NCBI RefSeq assembly: GCF_008801715.1
Contig: NZ_VZPG01000002.1
Location: forward strand, 496,001 to 560,000
Reading direction: 5' to 3'
DNA length: 64,000 nucleotides
From: Pseudochrobactrum saccharolyticum
GTDB taxonomy: Bacteria; Pseudomonadota; Alphaproteobacteria; Rhizobiales; Rhizobiaceae
Numbering within the stretch: the first letter of the stretch is position 1; the number at the start of each line of letters is the position of its first letter. Shown one piece after another: positions 25,411 through 36,328 of the stretch. A model generated the notes under the pieces. That model was not told where the DNA came from. It searched no databases and worked only from the letters and a program-made list of their open reading frames with translations. The translations under genes were made by a program, and so were the position numbers.

Positions 25411-25899
25411 AATAAATCAACAGAGCAGGCCCTCGCCGTTCTTGATGCCTGCCGCAAGGCGCAGCTCATGATTACCACTGCCGAATCCTGTACCGGCGGC
25501 ATGATTGCCGCCGCACTGACCGACATAGCCGGTTCGTCCGATGTGGTGGATTGTGGTTTTGTCACCTATAGCAATGAAGCCAAAGCTTCACTGATCGGTG
25601 TTTCTCAAAGCCTGCTCCGTGATTTTGGTGCAGTGTCGAAACCTGTCGCTATTGCCATGGCTGAAGGTGCGCTGAAACATGCCCCGCAGGCCAGCATCAG
25701 TATAGCGGTCACCGGTGTTGCAGGCCCTTCAGGCGGCAGCGCTGAAAAACCTGTCGGACTGGTGCATATTGCTTGTGCAAGACAGGGTTTTGAAAGCTTG
25801 CATCTGGAATGCCGTTTCGGCGACCAATCGCGCGAAGCCATCCGCTTAGCTACAGTGCAGGCCGCACTGGATTTGGTTCTGCAAAGACTGACTGAGTAA
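25402..25899 (+). CDS. CinA C-terminal-type nicotinamide-nucleotide amidohydrolase (PncC)
   Basis: About 165 residues from ATG 25402. The core LMITTAESCTGGMIAAALTDIAGSSDV and the later TGVAGPSGGSAEKPVGLVHIA are the signatures of the CinA C-terminal/PncC family, which deamidates NMN in pyridine nucleotide salvage. The stand-alone short form is normal in alphaproteobacteria. AAGGAAGAAG at 25331 is followed by ATG 25344, but that frame stops after 22 codons inside the repeat. The coding frame continues from TTG 25354, ATG 25363 or ATG 25402. I chose 25402 because the family starts just before this point, although its ribosome-binding site is weak. Follows ispDF by 22 bases to the SD/ATG. Confidence 0.85.
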   Translation: MCNNKSTEQALAVLDACRKAQLMITTAESCTGGMIAAALTDIAGSSDVVDCGFVTYSNEAKASLIGVSQSLLRDFGAVSKPVAIAMAEGALKHAPQASISIAVTGVAGPSGGSAEKPVGLVHIACARQGFESLHLECRFGDQSREAIRLATVQAALDLVLQRLTE

Positions 25900-25905
25900 T
25901 TTTAA

Positions 25906-26379
25906 TTACTTAATCGCATTACCGGCTTCAATGCCGTAAATCTGATCGGCGCGTTTTTCAAAAGCTTCCGCAAATTTGCGGAAAGCCAGATCAAACATTG
26001 AGCCCATTACCAGACCAAGCGTGCGGCTCTTAAATTCATAATCAATGAAAAAATCCACATCGCTATGCGTACCGTCACCGACCGGTACAAATGTCCAGCG
26101 ATTGTCGAGATAGCGGAACGGGCCATCAATATATTTGACTTCAATCACCCGTTCATCCGGCTTGAGCAGCACTTGAGTGGTGAATGTCTCACGGATCAGT
26201 TTGTAGCCGACAGTCATGTCGGCCACCAGTAATGTCTTGCCATCGCGCTCTTTACGCGAGCGGATGGTCAATGCTTCACACATCGGGACAAATTGCGGAT
26301 AAGTTTCAACATCCGCGACGAGAGCAAACATTTGCTCCGCGCGGTGCTGAACCTGACGTGTGGCAGTAAATTGCGGCAT
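25906..26379 (-). CDS. RatA/COQ10-type START-domain protein
   Basis: 157 residues. MPQFTATRQVQHRAEQMFALVADVETYPQFVP is the start of the polyketide cyclase/COQ10 family (START-like fold). Proteins of this type bind ubiquinone or related lipids and are needed for efficient respiration; in E. coli the homologue RatA is named as a ribosome association toxin. It lies 12 bases after lipA on the same strand, a pairing common in alphaproteobacteria. Its 3' end faces cinA only seven bases away. Confidence 0.88.
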   Translation of the reverse strand: MPQFTATRQVQHRAEQMFALVADVETYPQFVPMCEALTIRSRKERDGKTLLVADMTVGYKLIRETFTTQVLLKPDERVIEVKYIDGPFRYLDNRWTFVPVGDGTHSDVDFFIDYEFKSRTLGLVMGSMFDLAFRKFAEAFEKRADQIYGIEAGNAIK

Positions 26380-26391
26380 GATCTATAAGTT

Positions 26392-27360
26392 TTAGTTACG
26401 GCTGGCGATCAGCGCTTCACGGGCAACACGCAGCTTGGCAAAATCATCACCCGCATGGTGCGAAGAGCGTGTCAGCGGGCTGGAAGCAACCAGCAGGAAG
26501 CCTTTGGTTTTACCAATCGTTGCAAAAGATTTGAACTCATCCGGTGTCACATAACGGATAACCGCATGGTGCTTACGGGTTGGCTGCAGATACTGACCAA
26601 TGGTCATGAAATCCACATCAGCCGAGCGCAGATCATCCATCAGCTGGAGCACTTCATTGCGCTCTTCACCCAGACCAACCATGATACCGGATTTGGTGAA
26701 AATGGTCGGATCGAGTTCTTTCACGCGCTGCAACAGACGCAGGGAGTGGAAGTAACGGGCACCCGGACGCACTTTCAGATAGTTGGACGGCACTGTTTCC
26801 AGATTATGGTTGAACACATCCGGACGCGCCTTAACAACGATCTCCAGAGCACCTTCCTTACGCAGGAAGTCCGGTGTCAGAATTTCAATCGTAGTCTGCG
26901 GGCTGGCTGCACGGATTGCATGAATCACTTCAGCAAAATGCTGTGCGCCGCCATCGGCCAGATCATCGCGGTCAACGGAGGTGATAACCACATGGGTCAG
27001 CCCCATCTGTTTCACGGCCTTGGCCACATTTTCCGGCTCATTCGGGTCGAGATTGGTCGGAATACCGGTCGATACGTTACAGAACGCGCAGGCACGGGTG
27101 CAGATTTCACCCATAATCATGAATGTCGCGTGTTTCTTATCCCAGCACTCGCCTATATTCGGGCAGCCGGCTTCCTCGCATACTGTGACAAGCTTGTTAG
27201 AGCGCACAATATCGCGGGTCTCGCCATAGCCGCGTGAGGTCGGAGCTTTCACGCGAATCCAGTCAGGCTTTTTCAAAAGTGCTGTGTCGGGCCGGTTGGC
27301 CTTCTCAGGATGACGAAGGCGTTTTCTGTCGTCGTTAACGGTGTCCAGAAGCGTAACCAT
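26392..27360 (-). CDS. lipA: Lipoyl synthase LipA
   Basis: 322 residues. Radical SAM cluster [10 protein letters not shown] (C-x3-C-x2-C) and the auxiliary 4Fe-4S cluster [12 protein letters not shown] in the N-terminal part; the C-terminal RSSHHA supplies the serine ligand. It inserts two sulfurs into octanoyl-lysine on lipoyl domains, so it activates the pdhB and pdhC products encoded just upstream in the same direction. Confidence 0.98.
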   Translation of the reverse strand: MVTLLDTVNDDRKRLRHPEKANRPDTALLKKPDWIRVKAPTSRGYGETRDIVRSNKLVTVCEEAGCPNIGECWDKKHATFMIMGEICTRACAFCNVSTGIPTNLDPNEPENVAKAVKQMGLTHVVITSVDRDDLADGGAQHFAEVIHAIRAASPQTTIEILTPDFLRKEGALEIVVKARPDVFNHNLETVPSNYLKVRPGARYFHSLRLLQRVKELDPTIFTKSGIMVGLGEERNEVLQLMDDLRSADVDFMTIGQYLQPTRKHHAVIRYVTPDEFKSFATIGKTKGFLLVASSPLTRSSHHAGDDFAKLRVAREALIASRN

Positions 27361-27539
27361 ATGTCTTTCCCAAAACGGCCGTTGCGGCCTTCAGATTTCG
27401 TAACACCGGAAATTCCGGCCAGAATATTGCGCCTGTTTATCAGGCAGGACGAACAAGGTAAACTACAAGCTTCAAACCCTGCTCTTATCAAAACTGATAA
27501 CAGCTCATATAAGCCGTCAGCTTTTATATACAACCGGTC

Positions 27540-27803
27540 TCAACGTCGCGCTGCTTCACCGATTGCCTTGAATACCAGTGCCCAGATCAGGCCGAAACAA
27601 AATCCGGCCAGCCCCAGCGCCAGTGTTACACTCCACACGCCATACCAGCCCGAGAGTGCATAGCCATTGATTGAAATCACATTGCCGGACAGAAAGCTGA
27701 GCGTCGATACACCAAAACCAAGCCCCAGACCGATCAGTGTTGAATATTTCAGCACTGTCAGCGCGGCTTTGCGATAGGGTGATCCGTCTTTAATCAGCGG
27801 CAA
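27540..27803 (-). CDS. Small inner-membrane protein, function unknown (TTG start)
   Basis: 87 residues with two long hydrophobic segments (about 19-45 and 53-80) and a basic C-terminus KAIGEAARR. There is no methionine in the body. The start is TTG at 27803, seven bases after GAGAAGGA, a strong ribosome-binding site. It lies between lpd and lipA on the same strand, 59 bases after lpd. I do not recognise a family. Position suggests only co-transcription with the lipoate block. Confidence 0.65.
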   Translation of the reverse strand: MPLIKDGSPYRKAALTVLKYSTLIGLGLGFGVSTLSFLSGNVISINGYALSGWYGVWSVTLALGLAGFCFGLIWALVFKAIGEAARR

Positions 27804-27827
27804 TTGCGATCCTTCTCAAGAGTGAAA

Positions 27828-27854
27828 CCGGCCTGAATTTTATCATCAGGCCGG
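27828..27854 (-). terminator. Hairpin/weak terminator after lpd
   Basis: Arms CCGGCCTGA and TCAGGCCGG around a nine-base loop, eight bases after the lpd stop; on minus only TTT follows, so it may attenuate rather than stop transcription. Confidence 0.5.
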
Positions 27855-27862
27855 AATAAATA

Positions 27863-29332
27863 TTAAGCGTTCAGAACTTTACCATAGGCATCCAGCACAC
27901 TTTCTTTCATCATTTCTGACAAGGTAGGATGCGGGAATACGGAATGCATCAGTTCTTCTTCGGTGGTTTCGAGATTCATTGCAATCACAAAGCCCTGAAT
28001 AAGCTCGGTGACTTCAGCGCCAACCATGTGCGCGCCAAGCAACTGGCCGGTCTTCTTATCGAAAATGGTCTTAACCAGACCCTGATCTTCACCCAGCGCA
28101 ATCGCCTTACCATTCGCAGCAAACTGGTAGCGGCCAACGCGGATATCAAAGCCCTGTTCTTTGGCCTTCGCTTCGGTCAGACCAACGGATGCAACCTGCG
28201 GGTTGCAATAGGTGCAGCCCGGAATTTTGCCCTTATCCAGCGCATGAACATTCGGCACACCGGCAATCTTCTCAACGCAGATAACACCTTCATGCTCGGC
28301 TTTGTGTGCCAGCATCGGAGGACCGGCAACGTCGCCGATGGCGTAAATGCCTTCGACATTGGTTTTGCCGTAACCGTCAATCACCACGCAACCGCGATCA
28401 GTCTTAACGCCAAGTGCTTCAAGACCGAGATTCTCGATATTGCCGACCACGCCGACAGCCGAGATCATGCGATCAGCTGTGATTTCCTGCACCTTGCCGT
28501 CATTGGTCTCAACGCTGGCGGTAACCGAGTTTGCGCCTTTGACCACTTTAGTCACTTTGGCTTCGGTGATGATCTTCATGCCCTGCTTTTCAAGCAGCTT
28601 ACGGGCAAAGGTCGAGATTTCCGCATCTTCAACCGGCATGATGTTTTTCATGACTTCAACAACAGTCACGTCAACGCCCATGGTACGGTAGAAGGAAGCG
28701 AATTCGATACCAATAGCACCGGAACCCATAACCAGCAGGCTCTTTGGCAGTTCTTGCGGAACCATTGCTTCGAAATAGGTCCAGATCAGCTTGCCATCCG
28801 GCTCAATACCAGGCAGCGCACGAGGGCGCGCACCGGTTGCCAGAATAATGTGTTTGGCTGTGTAAGTACCCTCACCCAAAACGCCTTTAGGCACTGGATT
28901 CTGTGGCAGCATTGGCTGTTTGGTGGTTTTGGAAACTACGATTTCAGCAGGCTTACCAGCGGATGCGCCTTTAGTGACTTTAGCTTCACCCCAGATCACA
29001 TCGATCTTGTTCTTCTTCATCAGGAAGGCAACGCCGCCATTGAGGCGCGCTGACACACCGCGCGAACGGGCAACAACTGCCTTCACATCCGCGCTGATTT
29101 TACCTTCGAGCATCAGGCCGTAATCCTTGGCATTTTCACCGAAATGCAGAATTTCAGCCGAGCGCAGCAGAGCTTTGGTCGGAATACAGCCCCAGTTAAG
29201 GCAGATACCGCCAAGATGCTCACGTTCAACAATCGCGGTTTTAAGTCCGAGCTGAGCGGCACGGATAGCAGTTACATAACCGCCGGGACCGGAACCGACC
29301 ACGATAACGTCGTAATTGTTGGACACGCTCAT
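27863..29332 (-). CDS. lpdA: Dihydrolipoyl dehydrogenase (E3 of pyruvate dehydrogenase)
   Basis: 489 residues. FAD-binding VVGSGPGGYVTAIRAAQLGL, redox disulfide GGICLNWGCIPTKALL, NAD-binding MGSGAIGIEFASFY and the C-terminal HPTLSEMMKES with the catalytic His/Glu. Compared with the usual 465 or so it is slightly long because of an insert near residues 122-150 (KGASAGKPAEIVVS region), as in the PDH-linked E3 of alphaproteobacteria. It reoxidises the lipoyl arms of E2; gene order pdhA-pdhB-pdhC-SGNH-lpd supports the PDH role. Confidence 0.95.
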   Translation of the reverse strand: MSVSNNYDVIVVGSGPGGYVTAIRAAQLGLKTAIVEREHLGGICLNWGCIPTKALLRSAEILHFGENAKDYGLMLEGKISADVKAVVARSRGVSARLNGGVAFLMKKNKIDVIWGEAKVTKGASAGKPAEIVVSKTTKQPMLPQNPVPKGVLGEGTYTAKHIILATGARPRALPGIEPDGKLIWTYFEAMVPQELPKSLLVMGSGAIGIEFASFYRTMGVDVTVVEVMKNIMPVEDAEISTFARKLLEKQGMKIITEAKVTKVVKGANSVTASVETNDGKVQEITADRMISAVGVVGNIENLGLEALGVKTDRGCVVIDGYGKTNVEGIYAIGDVAGPPMLAHKAEHEGVICVEKIAGVPNVHALDKGKIPGCTYCNPQVASVGLTEAKAKEQGFDIRVGRYQFAANGKAIALGEDQGLVKTIFDKKTGQLLGAHMVGAEVTELIQGFVIAMNLETTEEELMHSVFPHPTLSEMMKESVLDAYGKVLNA

Positions 29333-29392
29333 TCTCCTTGAATGGTTTCTATGCCGGTTACCGGCGCATCATTCATTATATCTATTGGTTTT

Positions 29393-29437
29393 CGCGTATC
29401 TTGTCCGAAAACCGCTTCACACTTTTCGGGATACGCT
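29393..29437 (+). repeat. Half RIME-like element between SGNH hydrolase and lpd
   Basis: GCGTATCTTGTCCGAAAACC then GCTTCACACTTTTCGGGATACGC: one palindrome of the two-part element, nearly identical to the second half of the copy at 58136. The other half is missing or decayed. Confidence 0.75.
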
Positions 29438-29444
29438 CTTATAA

Positions 29445-30083
29445 CTACAAACCCAAGATCAGGCGCACAACAGGCTCCAGTGCCTTGCCGATAGCCCGTG
29501 TATTTTCCGCATCCAGATGCACACCATCCAGCGGCGTGGTTTTCGCAACGCCGGATGCATCAAAGAAGCTGCATTCCATTTCATCCGCCAGATCTGACAA
29601 GAGCAGCCCCAGCTTGCGCGATTCCGTAATACCACCGGCAAAAAGCGAGGCAAAAAACGGATCAGCACTCTCAGTGATATGCGGCGGAGCCACAATCAGA
29701 ATATCCGGTACCGCATAGCCTTCACGATACGGATGGCTGCGGATGATCTGGATCAGTCTGCGCATACCGCAATGGCTGGAAAAAGCATCACCAACGACCT
29801 GCGGTTTCATATCATTGCTGCCGAGCAGGATAATCACCAGATCAAGCGGCGCATGGGTACCCAGCAATGTCGGCAGAATGCGTGAACCGTTGCGGTCTTC
29901 CGGCGCGGTATAATCGTCAAAAGTAGTGGTGCGGCCGTTCAGCCCTTCAGCAATCACATGCGCCTGAGAACCAAGGCCTTTCTGCAAAACAGACGGCCAG
30001 CGATCCTCAAGCGGCAGACGCGCACCATCCGGTGCCTGATAGCCCCATGTCAGTGAATCACCAAAACATAAAACTGATTTCAT
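29445..30083 (-). CDS. SGNH/GDSL-family hydrolase (arylesterase-like)
   Basis: 212 residues without a signal peptide. Block I CFGDSLTWGY (nucleophile Ser), block III LLGSNDMK and block V DGVHLD (Asp-x-x-His) are all present, so the enzyme should be active. Related proteins hydrolyse aryl esters or acyl/acetyl groups on sugars; the substrate here is unknown. It sits inside the PDH operon between pdhC and lpd, 59 bases after pdhC, an arrangement I believe is shared with Brucella relatives. Confidence 0.88.
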   Translation of the reverse strand: MKSVLCFGDSLTWGYQAPDGARLPLEDRWPSVLQKGLGSQAHVIAEGLNGRTTTFDDYTAPEDRNGSRILPTLLGTHAPLDLVIILLGSNDMKPQVVGDAFSSHCGMRRLIQIIRSHPYREGYAVPDILIVAPPHITESADPFFASLFAGGITESRKLGLLLSDLADEMECSFFDASGVAKTTPLDGVHLDAENTRAIGKALEPVVRLILGL

Positions 30084-30142
30084 GTTCGCGCCTTTTGCGG
30101 GAAAGCAACGGCGCCCCAGAAATCTGAGGCGCCTGTCTTTTC

Positions 30143-31498
30143 TTAGACCAGCATACCGAGCGGGTTTTCAATATAGTTCTTGAAAACCTTCGCCAGTTCC
30201 GCAGCCAGCGCACCATCAACGGCGCGGTGGTCAGTGGAAAGCGTGACGGACATTACGGTTGCTACAGCCAGTTCGCCGTTTTTGACAACTGCGCGCTGTT
30301 CACCGGCACCAACTGCAAAGATTGTTGCATGTGGCGGGTTGATGATCGCTGCGAAGTCTTTAACGCCGAACATACCGAGGTTGGACACCGAAGTGGTGCC
30401 GCCCTGATATTCCGAAGGCTTCAGCTTACGGTCGCGGGCGCGCTTGGCCAGATCTTTCATCTCATTGGAGATGGCAGACAGAGCCTTGGTTTCTGCACCG
30501 CGAACGATTGGCGTAATCAGGCCACCCGGAATAGAAACGGCAACGCCGACATCCGCATGTTTGTGCTTGACCATGCCTGCATCAGTCCAGGAAACATTGG
30601 CTTCCGGAATGTCGCGCAGTGCCAGAGCCGTTGCTTTGATGACCAGATCATTGACCGAAAGCTTGTAAGCAGGCACTTCACCTTTTTCGGTTTTGATCAT
30701 TGGTGCCGCAGCATTGAGCTGTGAACGCAGCGCCAGCAGAGCATCCAGTTCGCAATCAATCATCAGATAGAAATGCGGAACAGTCAGCTTGGATTCCATC
30801 AGGCGGCGCGCAATGGTTTTGCGCATACCGTCATGTGGTACCAGTTCGTATGAACCTTCCTCAAACATTTTGAGGGTGGCTTCATCCGAAGCGCCGGAAA
30901 CGGCAATCTGAGGTGCAGCAGCAGAAGCAACCGGCTTGGCAGGAGCTTTAACGCCGGAAGCAATCGCAGCTTCAACATCCTTGCGGATGATGCGGCCATG
31001 CGGACCGGTGCCGGAAACAGCAGCCAGTTCCACGCCTGCATCCTTGGCAACGCGACGTGCCAGCGGCGAAGCGAACAGACGCTCACCCTTGGCAACAGGA
31101 GCCAGAGCAGCAGCAGGCGCAGGTGTCGCTGCCGGAGCAGCAGCAACCGGTGCCGGTGCGGATACTGGTGTAGCAGCAGCTGGCGCTGCTTCAGCTTTTG
31201 GCGCTGCGGCCGGTGCATCGCCTGAAGCTGCTTTCGCAGCTTCAGCAACATCTTCACCATCTTCCGCCAGAACAGCGATCAGGGCATTGACCTTCACGCT
31301 TTCAGTTCCGGCAGGCACAACCAGCTTGGCTACGATACCTTCATCAACGGCTTCTACTTCCATAGTTGCCTTGTCGGTTTCGATCTCGGCAATAACGTCA
31401 CCTGCGGAGACTTTATCGCCTTCTTTGACCAGCCATTTTGCCAGATTACCTTCTTCCATTGTCGGAGAAAGAGCCGGCATCGTGATTTTGATAGCCAT
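30143..31498 (-). CDS. pdhC: Pyruvate dehydrogenase E2, dihydrolipoamide acetyltransferase
   Basis: 451 residues: one lipoyl domain ([16 protein letters not shown], Lys near 43), an Ala/Pro-rich linker (90-140), a subunit-binding domain ([20 protein letters not shown]), a second linker and the catalytic domain with [16 protein letters not shown] near the C-terminus. It transfers acetyl groups to CoA and forms the PDH core. A GGCGCC-armed hairpin at 30110-30133 follows in the gap to the next gene. Confidence 0.97.
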   Translation of the reverse strand: MAIKITMPALSPTMEEGNLAKWLVKEGDKVSAGDVIAEIETDKATMEVEAVDEGIVAKLVVPAGTESVKVNALIAVLAEDGEDVAEAAKAASGDAPAAAPKAEAAPAAATPVSAPAPVAAAPAATPAPAAALAPVAKGERLFASPLARRVAKDAGVELAAVSGTGPHGRIIRKDVEAAIASGVKAPAKPVASAAAPQIAVSGASDEATLKMFEEGSYELVPHDGMRKTIARRLMESKLTVPHFYLMIDCELDALLALRSQLNAAAPMIKTEKGEVPAYKLSVNDLVIKATALALRDIPEANVSWTDAGMVKHKHADVGVAVSIPGGLITPIVRGAETKALSAISNEMKDLAKRARDRKLKPSEYQGGTTSVSNLGMFGVKDFAAIINPPHATIFAVGAGEQRAVVKNGELAVATVMSVTLSTDHRAVDGALAAELAKVFKNYIENPLGMLV

Positions 31499-31512
31499 GT
31501 TTAATCTTCCCC

Positions 31513-32922
31513 TTAACGAGCGTAGGTGACAGCTTTAACAGCCTCAACAACTTCCGCAACCGATGGCAGTGCCAGCTTTTCAAGGTTGGCGGCATATGGC
31601 ATCGGCACGTCTTTACCGGCAATGGTCATAATCGGCGCATCGAGATAGTCGAAAGCCTGCTGCATCACGCGGGTTGCAATTTCTGTACCCACGGAAGACT
31701 GCGGGAAACCTTCTTCAACAGTAACCAGACGGCCGGTCTTTTTGACCGATTCAATCACAGTCGGCATATCCATCGGACGGATGGTACGCAGATCGATGAT
31801 TTCAACGTCGATACCCTGCTGAGCCAGTTCTTCAGCGGCCTTGATCGCATAGGTCATGCCGATACCGAAGGACACGATGGTCGCATCTTTACCGACTTTG
31901 TGAATGCGGGCTTTGCCGATTGGCAGCACGAAATCTTCAATGTCCGGCACATCAAATGTGTGACCATACATAACTTCGTTTTCAAGGAAGATGATCGGGT
32001 TCGGATCACGGATTGCAGCCTTGAGCAGGCCTTTAGCATCAGCAGCCGAATAAGGCATGATGACTTTCAGACCCGGAATATGGCTGTACCATGCCGCATA
32101 GCACTGGGAGTGCTGTGCACCAACGCGTGCAGCCGCGCCCGAAGGGCCACGGAACACCATAGGCGCGCCCATCTGACCACCGGACATATACAATGTCTTG
32201 GCAGCAGAGTTGATGATCTGGTCAATCGCCTGCATGGCGAAGTTGAAGGTCATGAACTCAACAATCGGGCGCAGACCTGTGTAGGCCGCACCAACAGCGA
32301 TACCGGCAAAGCCGTGCTCGGTGATTGGTGTATCGACAACGCGCTTGTCACCGAATTCAGCCAGAAGGCCTTTGGTTACCTTATAGGCACCTTCATATTC
32401 AGCAACTTCTTCACCCATGACGAAAACGTCAGGGTCGCGGCGCATTTCTTCAGCCATTGCGTCACGCAGAGCGTCACGAACAGTGGTCGGCACCATCTTT
32501 GTACCAGCCGGAATATCCGGATCATTGGCAACTTCGATTTTAGGTGCAGCAGGAGCGGCAGGCGTTGAAGCACCTGGCTTCTCACCGGCAACAACTGGTG
32601 CTTCCGAAGTAACCATAGTCGGCTGTTCAACGGCAGGCGCTGCAGCAGGAGCCGCTGCGCCAATGCTGTCAGCGCTTTCACCGTCAGCCAGCAACACAGC
32701 AATTACTGAGTTTACCTTAACGCCTTCAGTCCCTTCAGCAATCAGCAGTTTGCCGATAGTGCCTTCGTCAACAGCTTCCACTTCCATGGTCGCTTTATCG
32801 GTTTCAATCTCAGCAATGACATCACCGGAAGCGACTTTATCGCCTTCCTTTTTCAGCCATTTGGAGAGTTTGCCCTCTTCCATTGTCGGGGAGAGCGCTG
32901 GCATAAGAATTTCAACAGGCAT
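31513..32922 (-). CDS. pdhB: Pyruvate dehydrogenase E1 beta subunit with N-terminal lipoyl domain
   Basis: 469 residues. Residues 1-80 are a full lipoyl domain (again [16 protein letters not shown]), then an Ala/Pro linker, then the transketolase-like E1-beta domain (from about 145, [17 protein letters not shown]). The extra lipoyl domain on E1-beta is a known trait of alphaproteobacteria such as Sinorhizobium and Zymomonas. It pairs with the PdhA product, whose gene is 12 bases upstream. Confidence 0.97.
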   Translation of the reverse strand: MPVEILMPALSPTMEEGKLSKWLKKEGDKVASGDVIAEIETDKATMEVEAVDEGTIGKLLIAEGTEGVKVNSVIAVLLADGESADSIGAAAPAAAPAVEQPTMVTSEAPVVAGEKPGASTPAAPAAPKIEVANDPDIPAGTKMVPTTVRDALRDAMAEEMRRDPDVFVMGEEVAEYEGAYKVTKGLLAEFGDKRVVDTPITEHGFAGIAVGAAYTGLRPIVEFMTFNFAMQAIDQIINSAAKTLYMSGGQMGAPMVFRGPSGAAARVGAQHSQCYAAWYSHIPGLKVIMPYSAADAKGLLKAAIRDPNPIIFLENEVMYGHTFDVPDIEDFVLPIGKARIHKVGKDATIVSFGIGMTYAIKAAEELAQQGIDVEIIDLRTIRPMDMPTVIESVKKTGRLVTVEEGFPQSSVGTEIATRVMQQAFDYLDAPIMTIAGKDVPMPYAANLEKLALPSVAEVVEAVKAVTYAR

Positions 32923-32934
32923 AGCGCTCGCTCC

Positions 32935-33975
32935 TTACAGCAGAATATCAGTGTAGAGTTCAGATGCATCCGGCTCCGGATCATTCTGTGCAAAGTCTGC
33001 TGAATCAGCAACAATGTCACGAACTTCCTTATCAATCGCCTTCAGGTCATCTTCCGAGAACCAGCCATTATCCATCATGCGGTATTTAACCTGCTCGATC
33101 GGATCATGCTCGGAGCGCATTTTCTGCACTTCATCCTTGCTGCGGTATTTCGCAGGATCGGACATCGAGTGACCACGGTAACGATAGGTCTGCATTTCGA
33201 GAATGATCGGACCCTTGCCGGAACGTGCCCATTCCAGTGCTTCTTCACTGGCGGCGTTCACAGCACGCACATCCATACCGTCAACCTGAATACCAGGAAT
33301 ATTGAAGGACAGACCGCGACGGGAGAAATCGGTTTCAGCCGAAGCGCGGGTTACAGCAGTACCCATCGCATAGCGGTTGTTTTCGATTACAAATACAACA
33401 GGCAGCTTCCACAGCGATGCCATGTTGAAGCTTTCGTAAACCTGACCCTGGTTGGCAGCGCCGTCACCGAAATAGGTGATGGAAACGCTGTCATTACCGC
33501 GATAGCGGTTTGCAAAAGCCAGACCGGTACCGAGCGACACCTGCGCACCAACAATACCGTGACCGCCGTAGAAATGCTTCTCTTTCGAGAACATATGCAT
33601 CGAGCCGCCCTTGCCTTTCGACAAGCCGCCGCGACGACCGGTCAGCTCAGCCATCACGCCGCGCGCGCTCATACCGGCTGCGAGCATGTGACCGTGGTCG
33701 CGATAGGCAGTGATAACCTGATCGCCTTCCTGCATGGCTTTCTGCATGCCGACAACAACAGCTTCCTGACCAATGTAAAGGTGACAGAAACCGCCGATGA
33801 AACCCATACCATAGAGCTGACCGGCTTTTTCTTCGAAGCGACGGATCAGCAGCATCTCACGGTAAGCGTGAAGATCTTCTTCTTTGGTGAACTGGTTAGG
33901 CTGGGGTGCCTTGAGAGTGTTAGACAGAGCTGCCTGCGATTTACCCGCAGCAGTTTTTTGTGCCCTAGGTGCCAT
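32935..33975 (-). CDS. pdhA: Pyruvate dehydrogenase E1 alpha subunit
   Basis: 346 residues. Thiamine diphosphate motif GDGAANQGQVYESFNMA through IENN; the phosphorylation-loop region YRGHSMSDPAKYR is also typical. It decarboxylates pyruvate and acetylates lipoyl arms together with PdhB. The first 30 residues (APRAQKTAAGKSQAALSNTL) are a basic, disordered extension. Confidence 0.97.
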   Translation of the reverse strand: MAPRAQKTAAGKSQAALSNTLKAPQPNQFTKEEDLHAYREMLLIRRFEEKAGQLYGMGFIGGFCHLYIGQEAVVVGMQKAMQEGDQVITAYRDHGHMLAAGMSARGVMAELTGRRGGLSKGKGGSMHMFSKEKHFYGGHGIVGAQVSLGTGLAFANRYRGNDSVSITYFGDGAANQGQVYESFNMASLWKLPVVFVIENNRYAMGTAVTRASAETDFSRRGLSFNIPGIQVDGMDVRAVNAASEEALEWARSGKGPIILEMQTYRYRGHSMSDPAKYRSKDEVQKMRSEHDPIEQVKYRMMDNGWFSEDDLKAIDKEVRDIVADSADFAQNDPEPDASELYTDILL

Positions 33976-34106
33976 ATTTTGCTCCCTGTTATGGTGGGCG
34001 CAGAATAAACCTCATCAGCCAAACTTACAATATGTCTAAACAGCTAATTTTGCACTATTTAAGTTATTGAAAATAATAAGAAAACATCCAATTAACTGCA
34101 ATTCAG

Positions 34107-34442
34107 TTAATTGGTCTTTTTGCCGCGATCGACAATAATTGTAACCTCATCCGCATGAGACAGATTCAATGCGCGGCGCGCCTGCTCATCCAGAATATCC
34201 TTATCAATTGAACCGTCACGAAGCTGCAAAACCTGTCGCTCCAGAGACTCTCTCTGCTCTGTCAAATCAGTCAGCTGCTTATTGAGCGAAACGGTTTGCG
34301 CCAGCAATTGTTCCTTGGAATAGATACCATAGGCACCATTATAAGCATGAAAACCAAAATAGGACAAAAAAGCCGTAGCCAGAACCGGCACAATCAGACG
34401 GCCTTTAATGCTTTTACGCTTTTGTTTTGTCCACATACTCAC
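34107..34442 (-). CDS. ftsB: Septum formation initiator FtsB/DivIC
   Basis: 111 residues: basic N-terminus, one membrane helix (LIVPVLATAFLSYFGFHAY), then a leucine-zipper-like coiled coil (SKEQLLAQTVSLNKQLTDLT) and a short C-terminal domain. It forms a complex with FtsL and FtsQ at the division septum. Placement between eno and pdhA is the usual alphaproteobacterial order. Confidence 0.9.
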   Translation of the reverse strand: MSMWTKQKRKSIKGRLIVPVLATAFLSYFGFHAYNGAYGIYSKEQLLAQTVSLNKQLTDLTEQRESLERQVLQLRDGSIDKDILDEQARRALNLSHADEVTIIVDRGKKTN

Positions 34443-34588
34443 ACCTCTGGAGCAATACGCATCCGATACGCGGATATCTGCCCGTAAATAAGGACTGGAA
34501 TTATCAACACACGATAAATTCCACCCGATATTTATTTAAAGCATATTAGCCTTAACAGAGACTTACGGAAGCAGAGAAAAGCTGCACT

Positions 34589-34694
34589 TAGAGCATAATT
34601 TTTTAAATCTGAATCAATTCAAGTTAAAATTATGCTCTCATTTTAAAGTGTTCGAGCGACCTTTGTGCGCCCAATCGGGCACACGGCGCTCGAA
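34589..34694. repeat. Two adjacent palindromic dispersed repeats between ftsB and eno
   Basis: 34589-34638: TAGAGCATAATTTTTTAAAT...TAAAATTATGCTCT. 34650-34694: TTCGAGCGACCTTTGTGCGC, CCAATCGGGCACACGGCGCTCGAA, the inverted counterpart of 23957-23998. Both are long imperfect stems starting with the shared (T)AGAGC-type end. The rest of the 311-base ftsB-eno gap shows only the eno terminator. Confidence 0.7.
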
Positions 34695-34697
34695 TAC

Positions 34698-34726
34698 AAA
34701 AAAGGCCTGCATTTTTATGCAGGCCT
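34698..34726 (-). terminator. Terminator of eno
   Basis: Arms AGGCCTGCAT and ATGCAGGCCT, loop TTTT; on minus a run of six T follows. 27 bases after the eno stop. Confidence 0.9.
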
Positions 34727-34753
34727 CTCCTTAATTTATCTCAAAACAGGATC

Positions 34754-36166
<1,413 letters not shown>

Positions 36167-36291
36167 CTATTGATAACCAATCAGATTGCCGGACGCAAAG
36201 GGCTTCGGCCAATCAGATGTTAATTTCCGGATTTTCAAACGATATTAAAGTGAAGAGTTTGCGACAGCGGCAAAAATCCCGCCCACAAAAT

Positions 36292-36324
36292 AAAAAAGGA
36301 GCAAATGAACTGCTCCTTTTTTTT
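36292..36324. terminator. Terminator of the L,D-transpeptidase gene
   Basis: Arms AAAAAAGGAGCA and TGCTCCTTTTTT around AATGAAC, with A and T runs on both sides; five bases from the transpeptidase stop. Works on minus and could also stop plus transcription. Confidence 0.9.
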
Positions 36325-36328
36325 ACAT

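Noticed and set aside
25344-25899. cinA as a pseudogene
   Set aside because: Only the extreme 5' end is disturbed; all catalytic and structural motifs are intact and in-frame starts exist.
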